A stretch of DNA of 64,000 bases from Paracoccaceae bacterium (GTDB lineage Bacteria; Pseudomonadota; Alphaproteobacteria; Rhodobacterales; Rhodobacteraceae). Of this stretch, positions 19,419 to 29,628 are shown in pieces. The stretch lies in NCBI GenBank assembly GCA_902635985.1, contig CACPPZ010000002.1, positions 5,001 to 69,000 on the forward strand, written 5' to 3'. How positions within the stretch are numbered: position 1 is the stretch's first letter; every line of letters begins with the position of its first letter. The notes below the pieces were generated by a model. That model ran no database searches, was not told the DNA's origin, and saw nothing but the letters and a program-made list of their open reading frames with translations. A program made the translations under genes and the position numbers.

Positions 19419-21106
19419 TCTCGTTCACGAGATTTATTAATAATGTTATCAAGTGCTTTTACCCCAGAGGCGGCGATCAAAGTGAGCAGTACATATATCA
19501 ACGCGGCTGAATTGAAAGGTTCAAAGGCTAAAAAGCTTTGAGCCTGAAATTCTCTCATTCTTTGCGTTAAATCACGAACGGAAAGAATTGATATTAGAGA
19601 GGTATCTTTCAGCATCGCTATGAACTCATTACCCAACGCAGGTAAAACTATTGCTATTGCCTGCGGTATAACAATAAACCGGGCAATATGCCGTTCACGC
19701 AGTCCAAGTGCCCTAGACGCCTCTATCTGACCTTTGGGTATGGCTTCTATCCCGGCTCGAAAAATTTCAGCCATATAAGCGGAATAACCTATCGCAATTG
19801 CGGCAATACCACGGGTCATCATTTGGATATCTATATACCCAGTTGTTGCAGTTTTTATCGCCCCAGCGAGAGGCAACCCAACATATAAAATGATAACCAA
19901 CATTGGCACACCACGAATTGTATCGACAAAAAAATCTGAAAAAACTGCAAGTGGATGCGCTGACGTAATTCGGCCAACAATTACTAAAAGAATACTCAAA
20001 ATACCTAAAACGTAACCAACTTTAGCCATAGTAGCGTAAAAAGGAGTAAGATATTGGGCCTTCCAAACACTCGAATAGTTAATTGCAAGGTCAGGCGGCA
20101 AGAGTGCACCAGATATTCTACCCTCGTCGAGTAGTTTTACTGCCATATCTAGACTTTTGAGCGAGCGAATTTTAAATGGATTTTCTGGTGGGTTGTCTAA
20201 AAAATCACCATATCTTACGGTATCCGAAATATGAGACGGAATACCAGCCGCTACACCAATTCGGCCAGAAAGATCACCAACCAATACAATCTCTTTCTTA
20301 GGTTGAATGACAAATATCGTAGCGGCGATAATAAGTATCACCCCTATTAAAAAAATTATCCTTTCGGCAAGTAGCGATACTTTTAGCCTGGACAAAAATG
20401 CCCAAACCAGCCCTAGAATAGATGCTCCTAAATAAGCAAAGATTGCAGCCCTGATCGTAATCATTATACCGACGGCAAATCCAGCATGGGCTATCATTAG
20501 GAAATAAAATAGAAAAGCAAACTCTAAAATCATTATCAGAACGGCAAACCAGAATCCAAAATTAGAACTCAGAAACCTGGACCCAAAAATTGATAAAAGT
20601 GCGAGTAAGCCACAAACTATAGATAATTGCCACAGACTATTCTGCGTCCAATGCAAAAGCTCTAATTCAAATTCTGGACTCAACGTAAACGATTGATCGA
20701 CCATAATGAGCCAATCTACGCTTCTTGGATCGTAAGCATTCACAGCTATAGATTTGATGTAAGGATTTATCCAGTCTGCTTGCGATAGGAATAAAAGTAT
20801 CGCCGATTGCAAGACAAAAGCAAAAAATGCCTTTTGTCGAAATTTTGACCTATCTTCAGGTACAATATCAGGACTAAGGGATCTTAAGATTTGTAATGCA
20901 CCCCAGAAACCCAATGCTCCCGAAAAACAGAAAATGATAAAATTACTAAGTAAAAGTGTGGCGTTTTCTTCTATGCCAAGTACTTCATAAATAGCAGCAC
21001 CATAGTTTCGGGAGATTGCCAGTAAATACACTATCACCGGCAAAACCAGAAGGAACATAAGATTGCTTGCGCGCATGTTGCGCAACACACTTATCAAATT
21101 GCTCAT
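19415..21106 (-). CDS. Amino-acid ABC transporter permease with long N-terminal membrane region
   Basis: 563 aa; C-terminal EAA-like loop EASRALGLRERHIARFIVIPQAIAIVLPALGNEFI and DTIRGVPMLVIILY. Confidence 0.88.
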   Translation of the reverse strand: MSNLISVLRNMRASNLMFLLVLPVIVYLLAISRNYGAAIYEVLGIEENATLLLSNFIIFCFSGALGFWGALQILRSLSPDIVPEDRSKFRQKAFFAFVLQSAILLFLSQADWINPYIKSIAVNAYDPRSVDWLIMVDQSFTLSPEFELELLHWTQNSLWQLSIVCGLLALLSIFGSRFLSSNFGFWFAVLIMILEFAFLFYFLMIAHAGFAVGIMITIRAAIFAYLGASILGLVWAFLSRLKVSLLAERIIFLIGVILIIAATIFVIQPKKEIVLVGDLSGRIGVAAGIPSHISDTVRYGDFLDNPPENPFKIRSLKSLDMAVKLLDEGRISGALLPPDLAINYSSVWKAQYLTPFYATMAKVGYVLGILSILLVIVGRITSAHPLAVFSDFFVDTIRGVPMLVIILYVGLPLAGAIKTATTGYIDIQMMTRGIAAIAIGYSAYMAEIFRAGIEAIPKGQIEASRALGLRERHIARFIVIPQAIAIVLPALGNEFIAMLKDTSLISILSVRDLTQRMREFQAQSFLAFEPFNSAALIYVLLTLIAASGVKALDNIINKSRERE

Positions 21107-21162
21107 TATTCTGCTTTCAAGCGAAATACAGGGGAACTAAATCCCCTGTATTTTTACTCAAA

Positions 21163-21897
21163 CTATTTTGGCCACCATTTGACAACCAATTTCTGCAAGG
21201 TTCCGTCATCTTTGATCATCGCCAAACCTTCATTGAAAGCGTCTTGGATGCTATCGCCTTCCTGAAATACAAGTCCCAAAGGATCTGAAGACAATCCAGT
21301 TATTCCAACTGTTAATTCTCCAGCAAATTCTTGCTCATATGCAGCAGCTGATGTTGAGTCGATGATTACACCATCTACATCGCCATTTTGAACAGCAATT
21401 ACCGCATTATTAAAAGAGTCAAATAGCTGAAGATTATCTCTTCCTACTAATTCTTCTCCCAGGGCCGCGTTTGTAGTTCCGTTTTGAGATGCCAATCGCA
21501 TATCACCACTTTTAAAAGCATCGATGGTTGCACCCTCATCCTCTACACGCATCAACACACCCTGCTGAACGATTATGTAGGGGTCAGAAAAATCTACTAT
21601 TTTATCGCGCTCATCAGTTATTGTAACACCTGATACTACCATATCGAATTGACCATCTGCAAGTGCAGCGAAAATACCATCCCAAGCTGTTGTAACCCAG
21701 TTAGGCGTACAATTTATTCTCTTACAAATTTCTGCCACAACATCGACATCAAAACCTTTTACCACACCATCCTCGATGAACTCATGTGGAGGATAAGTCG
21801 TATCAGAACCAATGTTTAGAACACGGCCACCTAAATCTGCAGCATAAACCGGCAATGCCATTAAGGCGGCGATTGCGGCTACTATTAATTTTTTCAT
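21163..21897 (-). CDS. Amino-acid ABC transporter substrate-binding protein
   Basis: Signal peptide (KKLIVAAIAALMALPVYA), YPPHEFIEDGVVKGFDVDVVAEI, DGIFAALADGQFDMVVSGVTIT (SBP_bac_3-like). Confidence 0.92.
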   Translation of the reverse strand: MKKLIVAAIAALMALPVYAADLGGRVLNIGSDTTYPPHEFIEDGVVKGFDVDVVAEICKRINCTPNWVTTAWDGIFAALADGQFDMVVSGVTITDERDKIVDFSDPYIIVQQGVLMRVEDEGATIDAFKSGDMRLASQNGTTNAALGEELVGRDNLQLFDSFNNAVIAVQNGDVDGVIIDSTSAAAYEQEFAGELTVGITGLSSDPLGLVFQEGDSIQDAFNEGLAMIKDDGTLQKLVVKWWPK

Positions 21898-22024
21898 TTA
21901 ATATCTCCCTTAAAATTGGCTTTTTTAAAAGTGCCATGACCTAGCCTAAGATAGTGATAGACGCGGTCAAGTATTTCTTTAGTAAATTCCCGTTTATTTT
22001 ATTTTTTTTCTTTAAATCTGATAG

Positions 22025-23515
22025 TTAGACACTGATTGTGGCCCCAACAGCAGATTTCCAGGCGGAGTATTTCCTCTCTCTCTCCTCTTCTTGCATAATT
22101 GGAGCAAAATGCGACTCACTCTTCCATAATCTAGAAAACTCATCAAATGGCGGGTAATACCCAACTGCTGATCCGGCAAGCCATGCAGCTCCAACAGCCG
22201 TTGTTTCAAGAGTTTTTGGTCTGTCAACGCCAGCATCAAGTATGTCAGCTAAAAACTGCATTGCCCAATCACTCGATGTCATGCCTCCATCAACCCTTAA
22301 AACAGGCTTTTCGTCACGGTCATCATGCCAGTCTGATCGCATAGCTTCTAACAAATCTCTTGTTTGAAAACCTACACATTCCAAAGCAGCTTTTGCCAAT
22401 TCAGCTGGTCCAGAATTTCGCGTCAAGCCATATACTGCTCCTCTGCAATCAGCATTCCAGTAAGGTGCTCCTAAGCCAGTGAAAGCCGGAACAATAATCA
22501 CTTGTTGGTTACTATCGGCTTGTATTGCTAAATCCTGTGTCTCAGCTGCCGAATTTATAATCCGCAAGCCATCTCGGAGCCATTGCACAACTGCACCCGC
22601 TATAAAAATAGAACCTTCAAGCGCGTAAGTTGGTTTCCCATCAAACTGATAAGCAATAGTAGTAAGTAACTTATTTTTTGACCTTACTATGCTGCTTCCT
22701 GTGTTCAACAGAGCAAAACATCCAGTACCGTAAGTCGACTTCATCATGCCTGGTTTGAAACAAGCCTGTCCTATTGTTGCTGCATGTTGGTCACCAGCCA
22801 CTCCCTTGATTGGAATCTTGTGGCCCAGTATTTTTTCGTCACATACTCCAAAGTCGTCAGAACAATTTCGTACCTCTGGTAAAATGGACATAGGTATATT
22901 CAACAGTTCACAAATTTCCTGCGACCACTCGCCTTCACTAATATCATAGAGCATCGTACGAGAAGCATTTGTCGCGTCTGTGGCATGAGTTACACCATTA
23001 GTAAGATGCCAAATCAGGTAGGTATCAACAGTCCCAAATAAAAGTTCACCAGCCTCGGCCTTGGCCCGTACTCCCTCGACATTATCTAGCAACCATTTTA
23101 GTTTCGTTGATGAAAAATATGGATCCAGTAATAGTCCAGTAACGCGGGTTACTAATTTTTCTGCTCCAGCACTTCTTAACTCATCGCAAAATTTAGACGT
23201 GCGGCGATCTTGCCAGACAATTGCATTATAAATAGGTTTGCCTGTGACCTTATCCCAGAGCAAAGTAGTTTCACGTTGGTTGGTAATGCCTAATGCTAAA
23301 ATCTCATTCGCTTTAATTTTTGCATCATTAAGCGCTTTTTTACAGGTTGAGATTACTGTGTTCAACAGATCATGCGGGTTGTGCTCAACCCATCCACTCT
23401 TTGGAAAGTGTTGCTCAAATTCTTCCTGACCTTGCCCCACAATTGCAAATTGATCATCAAATACTATGGAGCGAGTAGACGTTGTCCCCTGATCAATTGC
23501 GATAATATATCCCAT
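22025..23515 (-). CDS. glpK: Glycerol kinase
   Basis: [47 protein letters not shown] motifs. Confidence 0.97.
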   Translation of the reverse strand: MGYIIAIDQGTTSTRSIVFDDQFAIVGQGQEEFEQHFPKSGWVEHNPHDLLNTVISTCKKALNDAKIKANEILALGITNQRETTLLWDKVTGKPIYNAIVWQDRRTSKFCDELRSAGAEKLVTRVTGLLLDPYFSSTKLKWLLDNVEGVRAKAEAGELLFGTVDTYLIWHLTNGVTHATDATNASRTMLYDISEGEWSQEICELLNIPMSILPEVRNCSDDFGVCDEKILGHKIPIKGVAGDQHAATIGQACFKPGMMKSTYGTGCFALLNTGSSIVRSKNKLLTTIAYQFDGKPTYALEGSIFIAGAVVQWLRDGLRIINSAAETQDLAIQADSNQQVIIVPAFTGLGAPYWNADCRGAVYGLTRNSGPAELAKAALECVGFQTRDLLEAMRSDWHDDRDEKPVLRVDGGMTSSDWAMQFLADILDAGVDRPKTLETTAVGAAWLAGSAVGYYPPFDEFSRLWKSESHFAPIMQEEERERKYSAWKSAVGATISV

Positions 23516-23697
23516 TTCAAACCCAACCTTATTAAAATTTCTAGATGAGTTTTAGTTACAATTTTTTGTGATGCAAGAAGTGCTATGCAGTTGACGAACT
23601 AATTAGTTCAACAGTTTGCTTAATTCCTATAAATAGTTACTTATGACTTACAAAAATAAGTTGCGTTGATTAGTGATTTTTCTAGCAAGGTATTCAA

Positions 23698-24570
23698 ATG
23701 ACAATAAGACGCCTAAAAAGCCTTATCACAATAATAGAGACAGGCTCTTTTTCACAAGCGGCGGAAAAAGAACATATTTCTCAATCTGCAATAAGCCAGC
23801 AAATGCGCCAGCTCGAAAGTGATTTAGGTCTCAGACTATTCGACCGTAGCGGTCGAACGCCTAAATTATCCAAGTTAGCTATAGATTTACTGCCTGCCAT
23901 TCAAAATGCTGTCGATGCATATGATGATTTTATAAATTTGGCTACCAATGAAAATAGTATAAAGGGAGCCTTAAGCCTCGGTTCTGTTCCATCCGAACTA
24001 ACCGCTTTGGTTCCCAAGGCCCTTACTGAGTTGAGAGGCAAACTACCTGGATTAAAACTAAGAGTAGTGCCTGCTCTTTCCGCCGAGTTGTGCGACTCAG
24101 TTTACAAAGGCCAAATAGATGCAGCTGTTATGAGTAGACCATCAGAACTTCAAAAAGGGCTATCTTGGTTCACTATAGGCTTCGAGCCACTCGCGTTAGC
24201 AATCAGTGGAAATGATAAACGAAGTGATATCCGACAGATCCTTACTGAGACTCAATATTTAAAATTACCCTCTAGCGCTTGGATAAATAAACCAATTAAG
24301 GAAATTTTTACTCAATTGGACGTTAAACCCAAAACAAGCATAGAGTTAGATAGTTTGGCATCCGTCGCATCGATGGTAAGTCATGGGCTAGGTGTTGCAA
24401 TTTTACCAATCCCAATTGCAACAAACGAGGTTTCGGCGAAACTTAAATTCATTCCTATTGATAAGCCAAAATACAAACGCGAAATCGGTATTCTATATAA
24501 AAAAAATTCAAGAAACTATTCGCTCATCGAAACATTTGCAAAGAGCTTTAACACTTTCATCATCAGTTGA
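23698..24570 (+). CDS. LysR family transcriptional regulator
   Basis: N-terminal HTH: IIETGSFSQAAEKEHISQSAISQQMRQLESDLGLRLFDR. Confidence 0.93.
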   Translation: MTIRRLKSLITIIETGSFSQAAEKEHISQSAISQQMRQLESDLGLRLFDRSGRTPKLSKLAIDLLPAIQNAVDAYDDFINLATNENSIKGALSLGSVPSELTALVPKALTELRGKLPGLKLRVVPALSAELCDSVYKGQIDAAVMSRPSELQKGLSWFTIGFEPLALAISGNDKRSDIRQILTETQYLKLPSSAWINKPIKEIFTQLDVKPKTSIELDSLASVASMVSHGLGVAILPIPIATNEVSAKLKFIPIDKPKYKREIGILYKKNSRNYSLIETFAKSFNTFIIS

Positions 24571-24683
24571 ATATTGAATTTTTTTGACTTAAGAAAAACT
24601 TAAGTGTCAGATGAAATTTTTTAATTGGCAATTTTTTTTAAAATTGATGATGTTAAAAAAACACTGATTTAGAGGGCTATGGA

Positions 24684-25184
24684 ATGTCGATTACCCAAAA
24701 TATGCTAAATGCTATGGTACAAAATAATATAGAATTTGTTACAACTGTTCCATGTAAACAACTGTCTGGCATTATTGAATTGTTAGAAAAAGATGAGAGA
24801 ATACTTCATGTACCATCAAATAAAGAAGATGAAGGGATGGGGCTGTGTGCCGGTGCGTACATGGGTGGAAAGCGTCCGTGCATTATAATGCAGAACACCG
24901 CGATTGGTGTTACCATCAATACATTGGTGACTTTAATTCAATACTACCGCATGCCGCTTCCTATCTTAATAAGTTATCGAGGCGAAGTTGGGGAAAAAGT
25001 CCAATGCCAGGTTGAAATGGCGGTTCATACTAAAGCCCTTCTAGAACAGCTCAAGATTCCCACCTATCATTTTCATGAACCTAAAGACGCAAATGAGTTT
25101 GATGGTATTTTAAATCACACGTTTATGGCAAAAAAACCTGTTGCCATTTTAACCGATGCAAACTTCTGGAGTTCAATATCATGA
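24684..25184 (+). CDS. comD: Sulfopyruvate decarboxylase alpha subunit-like (ThDP PYR domain)
   Basis: TTVPCKQLSGIIELL, PSNKEDEGMGLCAGAYMGGKRPCIIMQNTAIG, ISYRGEVGE; separate alpha subunit followed by beta subunit, as in ComDE. Confidence 0.8.
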   Translation: MSITQNMLNAMVQNNIEFVTTVPCKQLSGIIELLEKDERILHVPSNKEDEGMGLCAGAYMGGKRPCIIMQNTAIGVTINTLVTLIQYYRMPLPILISYRGEVGEKVQCQVEMAVHTKALLEQLKIPTYHFHEPKDANEFDGILNHTFMAKKPVAILTDANFWSSIS

Positions 25185-25741
25185 TAAGGGCAGATATTTT
25201 AAAAGAAATCATCCCGATTATTTCTGACAAATTAGTTGTCAGTAATATAGGACTACCATCGCAAGAACTTCATATGCTTGATGACCAGCCAACAAATTTT
25301 TATATGCTTGGCACAATGGGATTAGCTTCTTCAATCGGATTAGGACTTGCTTTAAGCCAAAAAGAAACAGTAATCGCAATTGATGGAGATGGCTCTGTTC
25401 TGACCAATTTTGGAACACTACCGACGATTGCTAACAATGTAGCGAATAATTTCATATTGCTGATTATTGATAACGGAAGTTACGGTTCAACCGGCGATCA
25501 ACCAACTTATACAGGTGGTAAAACTTCTCTTGCTAAAGTCGCGGAGGCTTGTGGCTGTGATAATGTTGTTGAATGCCAGGCATCAGAAACAAAGGAAATA
25601 CTAGAAGCAGCAATCCAAGGAAAAAAAATGACAATAATTGTGTCAAAATGTCAAAGTGGTAATATTCCTGTACCCGTTATTGATATAGATCCAGCTGTTA
25701 TTAGATATCGCTTCATGGAAGAAATTAAAGCCAGGAACTAG
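25181..25741 (+). CDS. comE: Sulfopyruvate decarboxylase beta subunit-like (ThDP PP domain)
   Basis: ThDP-binding IDGDGSVLTNFGTL...LLIIDNGSYGSTG; ATGA overlap with comD. Confidence 0.8.
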   Translation: MIRADILKEIIPIISDKLVVSNIGLPSQELHMLDDQPTNFYMLGTMGLASSIGLGLALSQKETVIAIDGDGSVLTNFGTLPTIANNVANNFILLIIDNGSYGSTGDQPTYTGGKTSLAKVAEACGCDNVVECQASETKEILEAAIQGKKMTIIVSKCQSGNIPVPVIDIDPAVIRYRFMEEIKARN

Positions 25742-25743
25742 AT

Positions 25744-26868
25744 TTGCTTAATCCTTTTTCTAAAGTTGATATTAATTTTGATGATTTTCGGCAGTCTGCT
25801 AGAAAGCGTCTACCAAAATTGTTGTTTGAGTACATTGATGGTGCAGCCTCTGATGGTAGTGGAGACGCAGATAATAGAAAAATTATTAGACAACTAAGGC
25901 TCAACACGAAAGTGTTGATTAATGTTGAAAAACGAAGTTTGAACCACAAAATTTTCCGTATACCGTCAAAATTGCCAATTGGCATAGCTCCAATGGGTAT
26001 GGTCCAAATGGCGGGAGTAGGAGCAGATGAAGCATTCGCAAAATGCGCCGCCAAATATGAAATTCCAGTTGGGGTATCAACTGCTTCTTCTATGTCTTTG
26101 GAAAAGTACGCAGAATATTCGAAAGGATACGCCTGGTTTCAGCTCTACTACATGGCAGACAAAACAGAACTTAAAAAACTTCTAAATAGGATAGCTACGG
26201 CTGGGTATAAAAGTCTAATTTTTACGGTAGATGTCCCAGAAATCGGTTTTAGACCGAACGAAATACGAAACGGTCTAAAAATGCCCTTTAAATTTGGACC
26301 AAAGCAAATTGTCGATTTCGCTATGCACCCCACCTGGTCAATAAAGACACTAATAAACGGTCCTCCAAAATTTGGAAATTTTACAGATACAAATAGCTTC
26401 AACCGTGATGCCTCTCGAGCTGGCGCAGATTGGGAGTTCTTAAGGTATCTTCGGGATCACTGGCCGAATAAATTAGTCATAAAAGGTGTATTGAACACTG
26501 AAGATGCAAAAAACATGAGAGGCATGGGTGTTGATGGAATATATGTCTCAAGCCATGGAGGCCGACAATTAGCCTCTGCTCCGCACCCAATTGAGATGTT
26601 ACCAAAAATTAGGAAAGCGTTAGGGAATGATATAAATATTTTTTATGATTCAGGACTGAGGAATGGAGAAGATTTAGTTAAAGCATATGCTCTGGGAGCA
26701 AATTTTGCTTTTATGGGTAGGCCATGGTCTCTTGCGTACGCAGCAAACAACCGACATGGCATAGAAAGTTATATTGATTATCTCTGCAAAGAGACATCAG
26801 TTGCAATGGCCATGATTGGACGAAGGAAAATTGAAGAAATATGTTTTGATGACATTTATTTAACCTAG
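25744..26868 (+). CDS. FMN-dependent alpha-hydroxyacid dehydrogenase/oxidase family protein
   Basis: YIDGAASDG, GIAPMGMVQMAG, GVDGIYVSSHGGRQLA, DSGLRNGEDLVKAYALGANFAFMGRP; TTG start. Confidence 0.88.
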   Translation: MLNPFSKVDINFDDFRQSARKRLPKLLFEYIDGAASDGSGDADNRKIIRQLRLNTKVLINVEKRSLNHKIFRIPSKLPIGIAPMGMVQMAGVGADEAFAKCAAKYEIPVGVSTASSMSLEKYAEYSKGYAWFQLYYMADKTELKKLLNRIATAGYKSLIFTVDVPEIGFRPNEIRNGLKMPFKFGPKQIVDFAMHPTWSIKTLINGPPKFGNFTDTNSFNRDASRAGADWEFLRYLRDHWPNKLVIKGVLNTEDAKNMRGMGVDGIYVSSHGGRQLASAPHPIEMLPKIRKALGNDINIFYDSGLRNGEDLVKAYALGANFAFMGRPWSLAYAANNRHGIESYIDYLCKETSVAMAMIGRRKIEEICFDDIYLT

Positions 26869-26899
26869 AAACAAACGAAATCAGAACATTAAAATAACA

Positions 26900-28087
26900 T
26901 CAAAGACCCGTTTCGATAATTGCTTTTGCCAACGCAGGGACTGTTTTATAATTAAGCCCAGCAACGTTAAAACGACTATCAGAGACCATATAGATTCCAA
27001 ATTCTTTACGCATTTTTTCCACTTGTGAGGGTGTAGCGCCGAGACGCGAAAACATTCCTCTGTGCGAAGCGATAAAAGTGAAACGATCAGATCCAGAAAT
27101 CTTTTGTAGCTCATCAGAAAGCTGAATTCTTAAATTCAGCAGGGAATTACGAATATCCTCTAACTCAGACATCCAATCAGAACGTAGGTCAGTATCATTC
27201 AAAACTATTGAAACAAGTCTTGATCCGTGATCAGGAGGAAAAGAGTAATTCTGGCGGTTTAAAAATGCTAACATACTTTGGTTTATCTTCCGTCTAGAAC
27301 TATCCTGCGAGACAAGCATTAATAGCCCTGCACGTTCTCGATAAATTCCAAAATTCTTTGAACAGCTTGAAGCTATCACCGTTTCGGGCACCGACTCCGC
27401 AATCAACCGTGTGGCATATGCGTCTTCCTCCAGTCCATCACCAAAGCCTTGATAAGCTAAATCAATCATGGGTGTCGCACCACTCTTGTTTAACAATTCA
27501 ATGATTATCTGCCATTGCTGCTTATTCAAATTGGCGCCAGTTGGGTTATGACAGCAACCATGTAGCAAAATAACATCACCAGCCTTCGCGCGAGACAGAT
27601 CAACTACCATAGAGTCAAAATCAACACCCCGAGTTTCATTGTCAAAATATCGATAAGTTTCACATGGAATATTTAAGTATTGTAGTATTGAAATGTGATT
27701 AGGCCATGTTGGATCTGATACAAAAACTCGTACGTTAGGGTTAGCGATTTTAAATAGTTCAAATCCTTGTCTAACAGCACCCGTTCCTCCAGGAGTTGCG
27801 GCTGATGCTATAAGATTTTTTGGTATATTACTTCCGAGAACTAATGAAATTATGGCGTCTGAGAAAGCTGGATCCCCTACCAAACCAATATATGATTTAC
27901 TATTTTCGATCTCCCACCATTTTTTTTCAGCTGCTTTAATAGACCTCATTATTGGAGTATTACCATTTGAATCTTTATAAACTCCCACACCAAGATCAAG
28001 CTTCTGCTCTCTTGGATCATCTTTAAATGCTGTCATTAAAGCGAGTATCTTATCAGGTGGCTGGTTCTGGATGTTCTTAAAAATCAT
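26900..28087 (-). CDS. Aromatic/aspartate aminotransferase (class I)
   Basis: KLDLGVGVYKDSNGNTPIMRSIKAAE, HGCCHNPTGANL, SCSKNFGIYRERAG; ATG 28087 overlaps the upstream stop (ATGA). Confidence 0.9.
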   Translation of the reverse strand: MIFKNIQNQPPDKILALMTAFKDDPREQKLDLGVGVYKDSNGNTPIMRSIKAAEKKWWEIENSKSYIGLVGDPAFSDAIISLVLGSNIPKNLIASAATPGGTGAVRQGFELFKIANPNVRVFVSDPTWPNHISILQYLNIPCETYRYFDNETRGVDFDSMVVDLSRAKAGDVILLHGCCHNPTGANLNKQQWQIIIELLNKSGATPMIDLAYQGFGDGLEEDAYATRLIAESVPETVIASSCSKNFGIYRERAGLLMLVSQDSSRRKINQSMLAFLNRQNYSFPPDHGSRLVSIVLNDTDLRSDWMSELEDIRNSLLNLRIQLSDELQKISGSDRFTFIASHRGMFSRLGATPSQVEKMRKEFGIYMVSDSRFNVAGLNYKTVPALAKAIIETGL

Positions 28088-28944
28088 TTCTGGTCTCCAG
28101 TCGATACAGGAAGTGTGGGTGACATTCCCCACTCTGTCCAGCTTCCATCATATAAAGAGTGGTCCGTTTTACCTATAAGCTCCAATCCAAGATTTAGAAT
28201 TGCAGCCGTAACACCAGATCCACAGGTTGTAATTGCCGGCTTCGACATATCAACTCCAGCAGAGTTAAACATCTGTTTCAATTCAGATTTATTTTTAAAA
28301 GTTTGATCATCATTAAGCAGCGATTTAAAAAATACATTTTTTGAATTCGGAATATGCCCCTTTCGCAAGTCCTCTCTTGGCTCATTTTCTTCGCCTCTAA
28401 ATCGACCTGGTGACCTTGCATCAATAATCTCATAATCACCAAGCTTTGATGCCGCAGCTACTTGGGTTACGTCCTTTAGATAAGAAAGCACCTGATCCAC
28501 CATCATATGGCGATCACGTATTACAGGTGGTTCATTATTGACCGGAAAACCATCAGAAATCCACTTAGGCAACCCACCATCAAGAACAGCTACATCTTCA
28601 TGTCCCATCATCTTGAAAAGCCACCAAACTCTGGCAGCAGAAAACATACCTGAACCGTCATAAATAACTACTTGATGACCATCTCCAACGCCTAATTTAC
28701 GTACTTTGGACATAAATTTTTCTACCGGTGGAACCATGTGTGGAAGGTCAGACCTGTGATCTGAAATATCGTCAATATCAAAAAATCGGGCATTAGGGAT
28801 ATGCTTTTTTTCATACTCCGCAATTGGGTTTCGATACATATTTGGGAGATACCATGACGCGTCAAGGACTCGTATCTGAGAGCTGTCTAGTCTTTTAGCC
28901 AACCAATTAGTCGAAACAAGACTCCCAGCCCGCTCAATTACCAT
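28084..28944 (-). CDS. sseA: 3-mercaptopyruvate/thiosulfate sulfurtransferase (tandem rhodanese)
   Basis: LDASWYLPN, HIPNARFFDIDDISD, active-site loop TTCGSGVTA. Confidence 0.9.
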   Translation of the reverse strand: MVIERAGSLVSTNWLAKRLDSSQIRVLDASWYLPNMYRNPIAEYEKKHIPNARFFDIDDISDHRSDLPHMVPPVEKFMSKVRKLGVGDGHQVVIYDGSGMFSAARVWWLFKMMGHEDVAVLDGGLPKWISDGFPVNNEPPVIRDRHMMVDQVLSYLKDVTQVAAASKLGDYEIIDARSPGRFRGEENEPREDLRKGHIPNSKNVFFKSLLNDDQTFKNKSELKQMFNSAGVDMSKPAITTCGSGVTAAILNLGLELIGKTDHSLYDGSWTEWGMSPTLPVSTGDQK

Positions 28945-29040
28945 AGTATAATTCCATAAGCCTCAAAAGATTTCTAGGTAAGCCATTTAAACACTTTAGA
29001 GACTATTATTTTAAATCTTACAATTGGACAAGACTTCTCA

Positions 29041-29517
29041 TTAGTCTCCCTGCCTCAGCAAACGTTGTTTTTGTCTTCCCCAGTCACGCTTTGCTTGATC
29101 TGATCTCTTATCATAATTTTTTTTACCTTTAGCCACACCTATTTTTAATTTAGCGATACCTCTATGATTGAAATACAAAACTAGAGGGACCAATGTCATG
29201 CCTTTCCTTTGAGTTTCTGACCACAGCTTCCCAAGTTCGCGCTTAGTCACCAAAAGTTTTCTTCGACGCCTCTCCTCATGACCCCAGGTTTTTGCCTGAT
29301 CATAGGGTGCAATATATGAGTTAATTAACCATAGTTCACCATTTTCAACCTCTGCATAACACTCACCAATATTTGCAGATTTTTGTCTAAGTGATTTAAC
29401 TTCTGAACCAACCAAAGAGAGGCCACATTCGATCTCATCCTCAATCGAGTAATCGTAACGAGCACGTCGATTTTCAGCTATAATTTTATAATTTGGATCA
29501 GTTTTATTTTTGTTCAT
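29041..29517 (-). CDS. smpB: SsrA-binding protein
   Basis: [51 protein letters not shown]. Confidence 0.97.
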   Translation of the reverse strand: MNKNKTDPNYKIIAENRRARYDYSIEDEIECGLSLVGSEVKSLRQKSANIGECYAEVENGELWLINSYIAPYDQAKTWGHEERRRRKLLVTKRELGKLWSETQRKGMTLVPLVLYFNHRGIAKLKIGVAKGKKNYDKRSDQAKRDWGRQKQRLLRQGD

Positions 29518-29628
29518 AGCACTCGATGGTTACACATAACTTAGTAAAATTGTCCAGCAGTTTTGCTGAAACTATAGACAAACTGAAAAGAGAGACTAAC
29601 AATGACTTTGTATTAAATTTGCAGGTGG

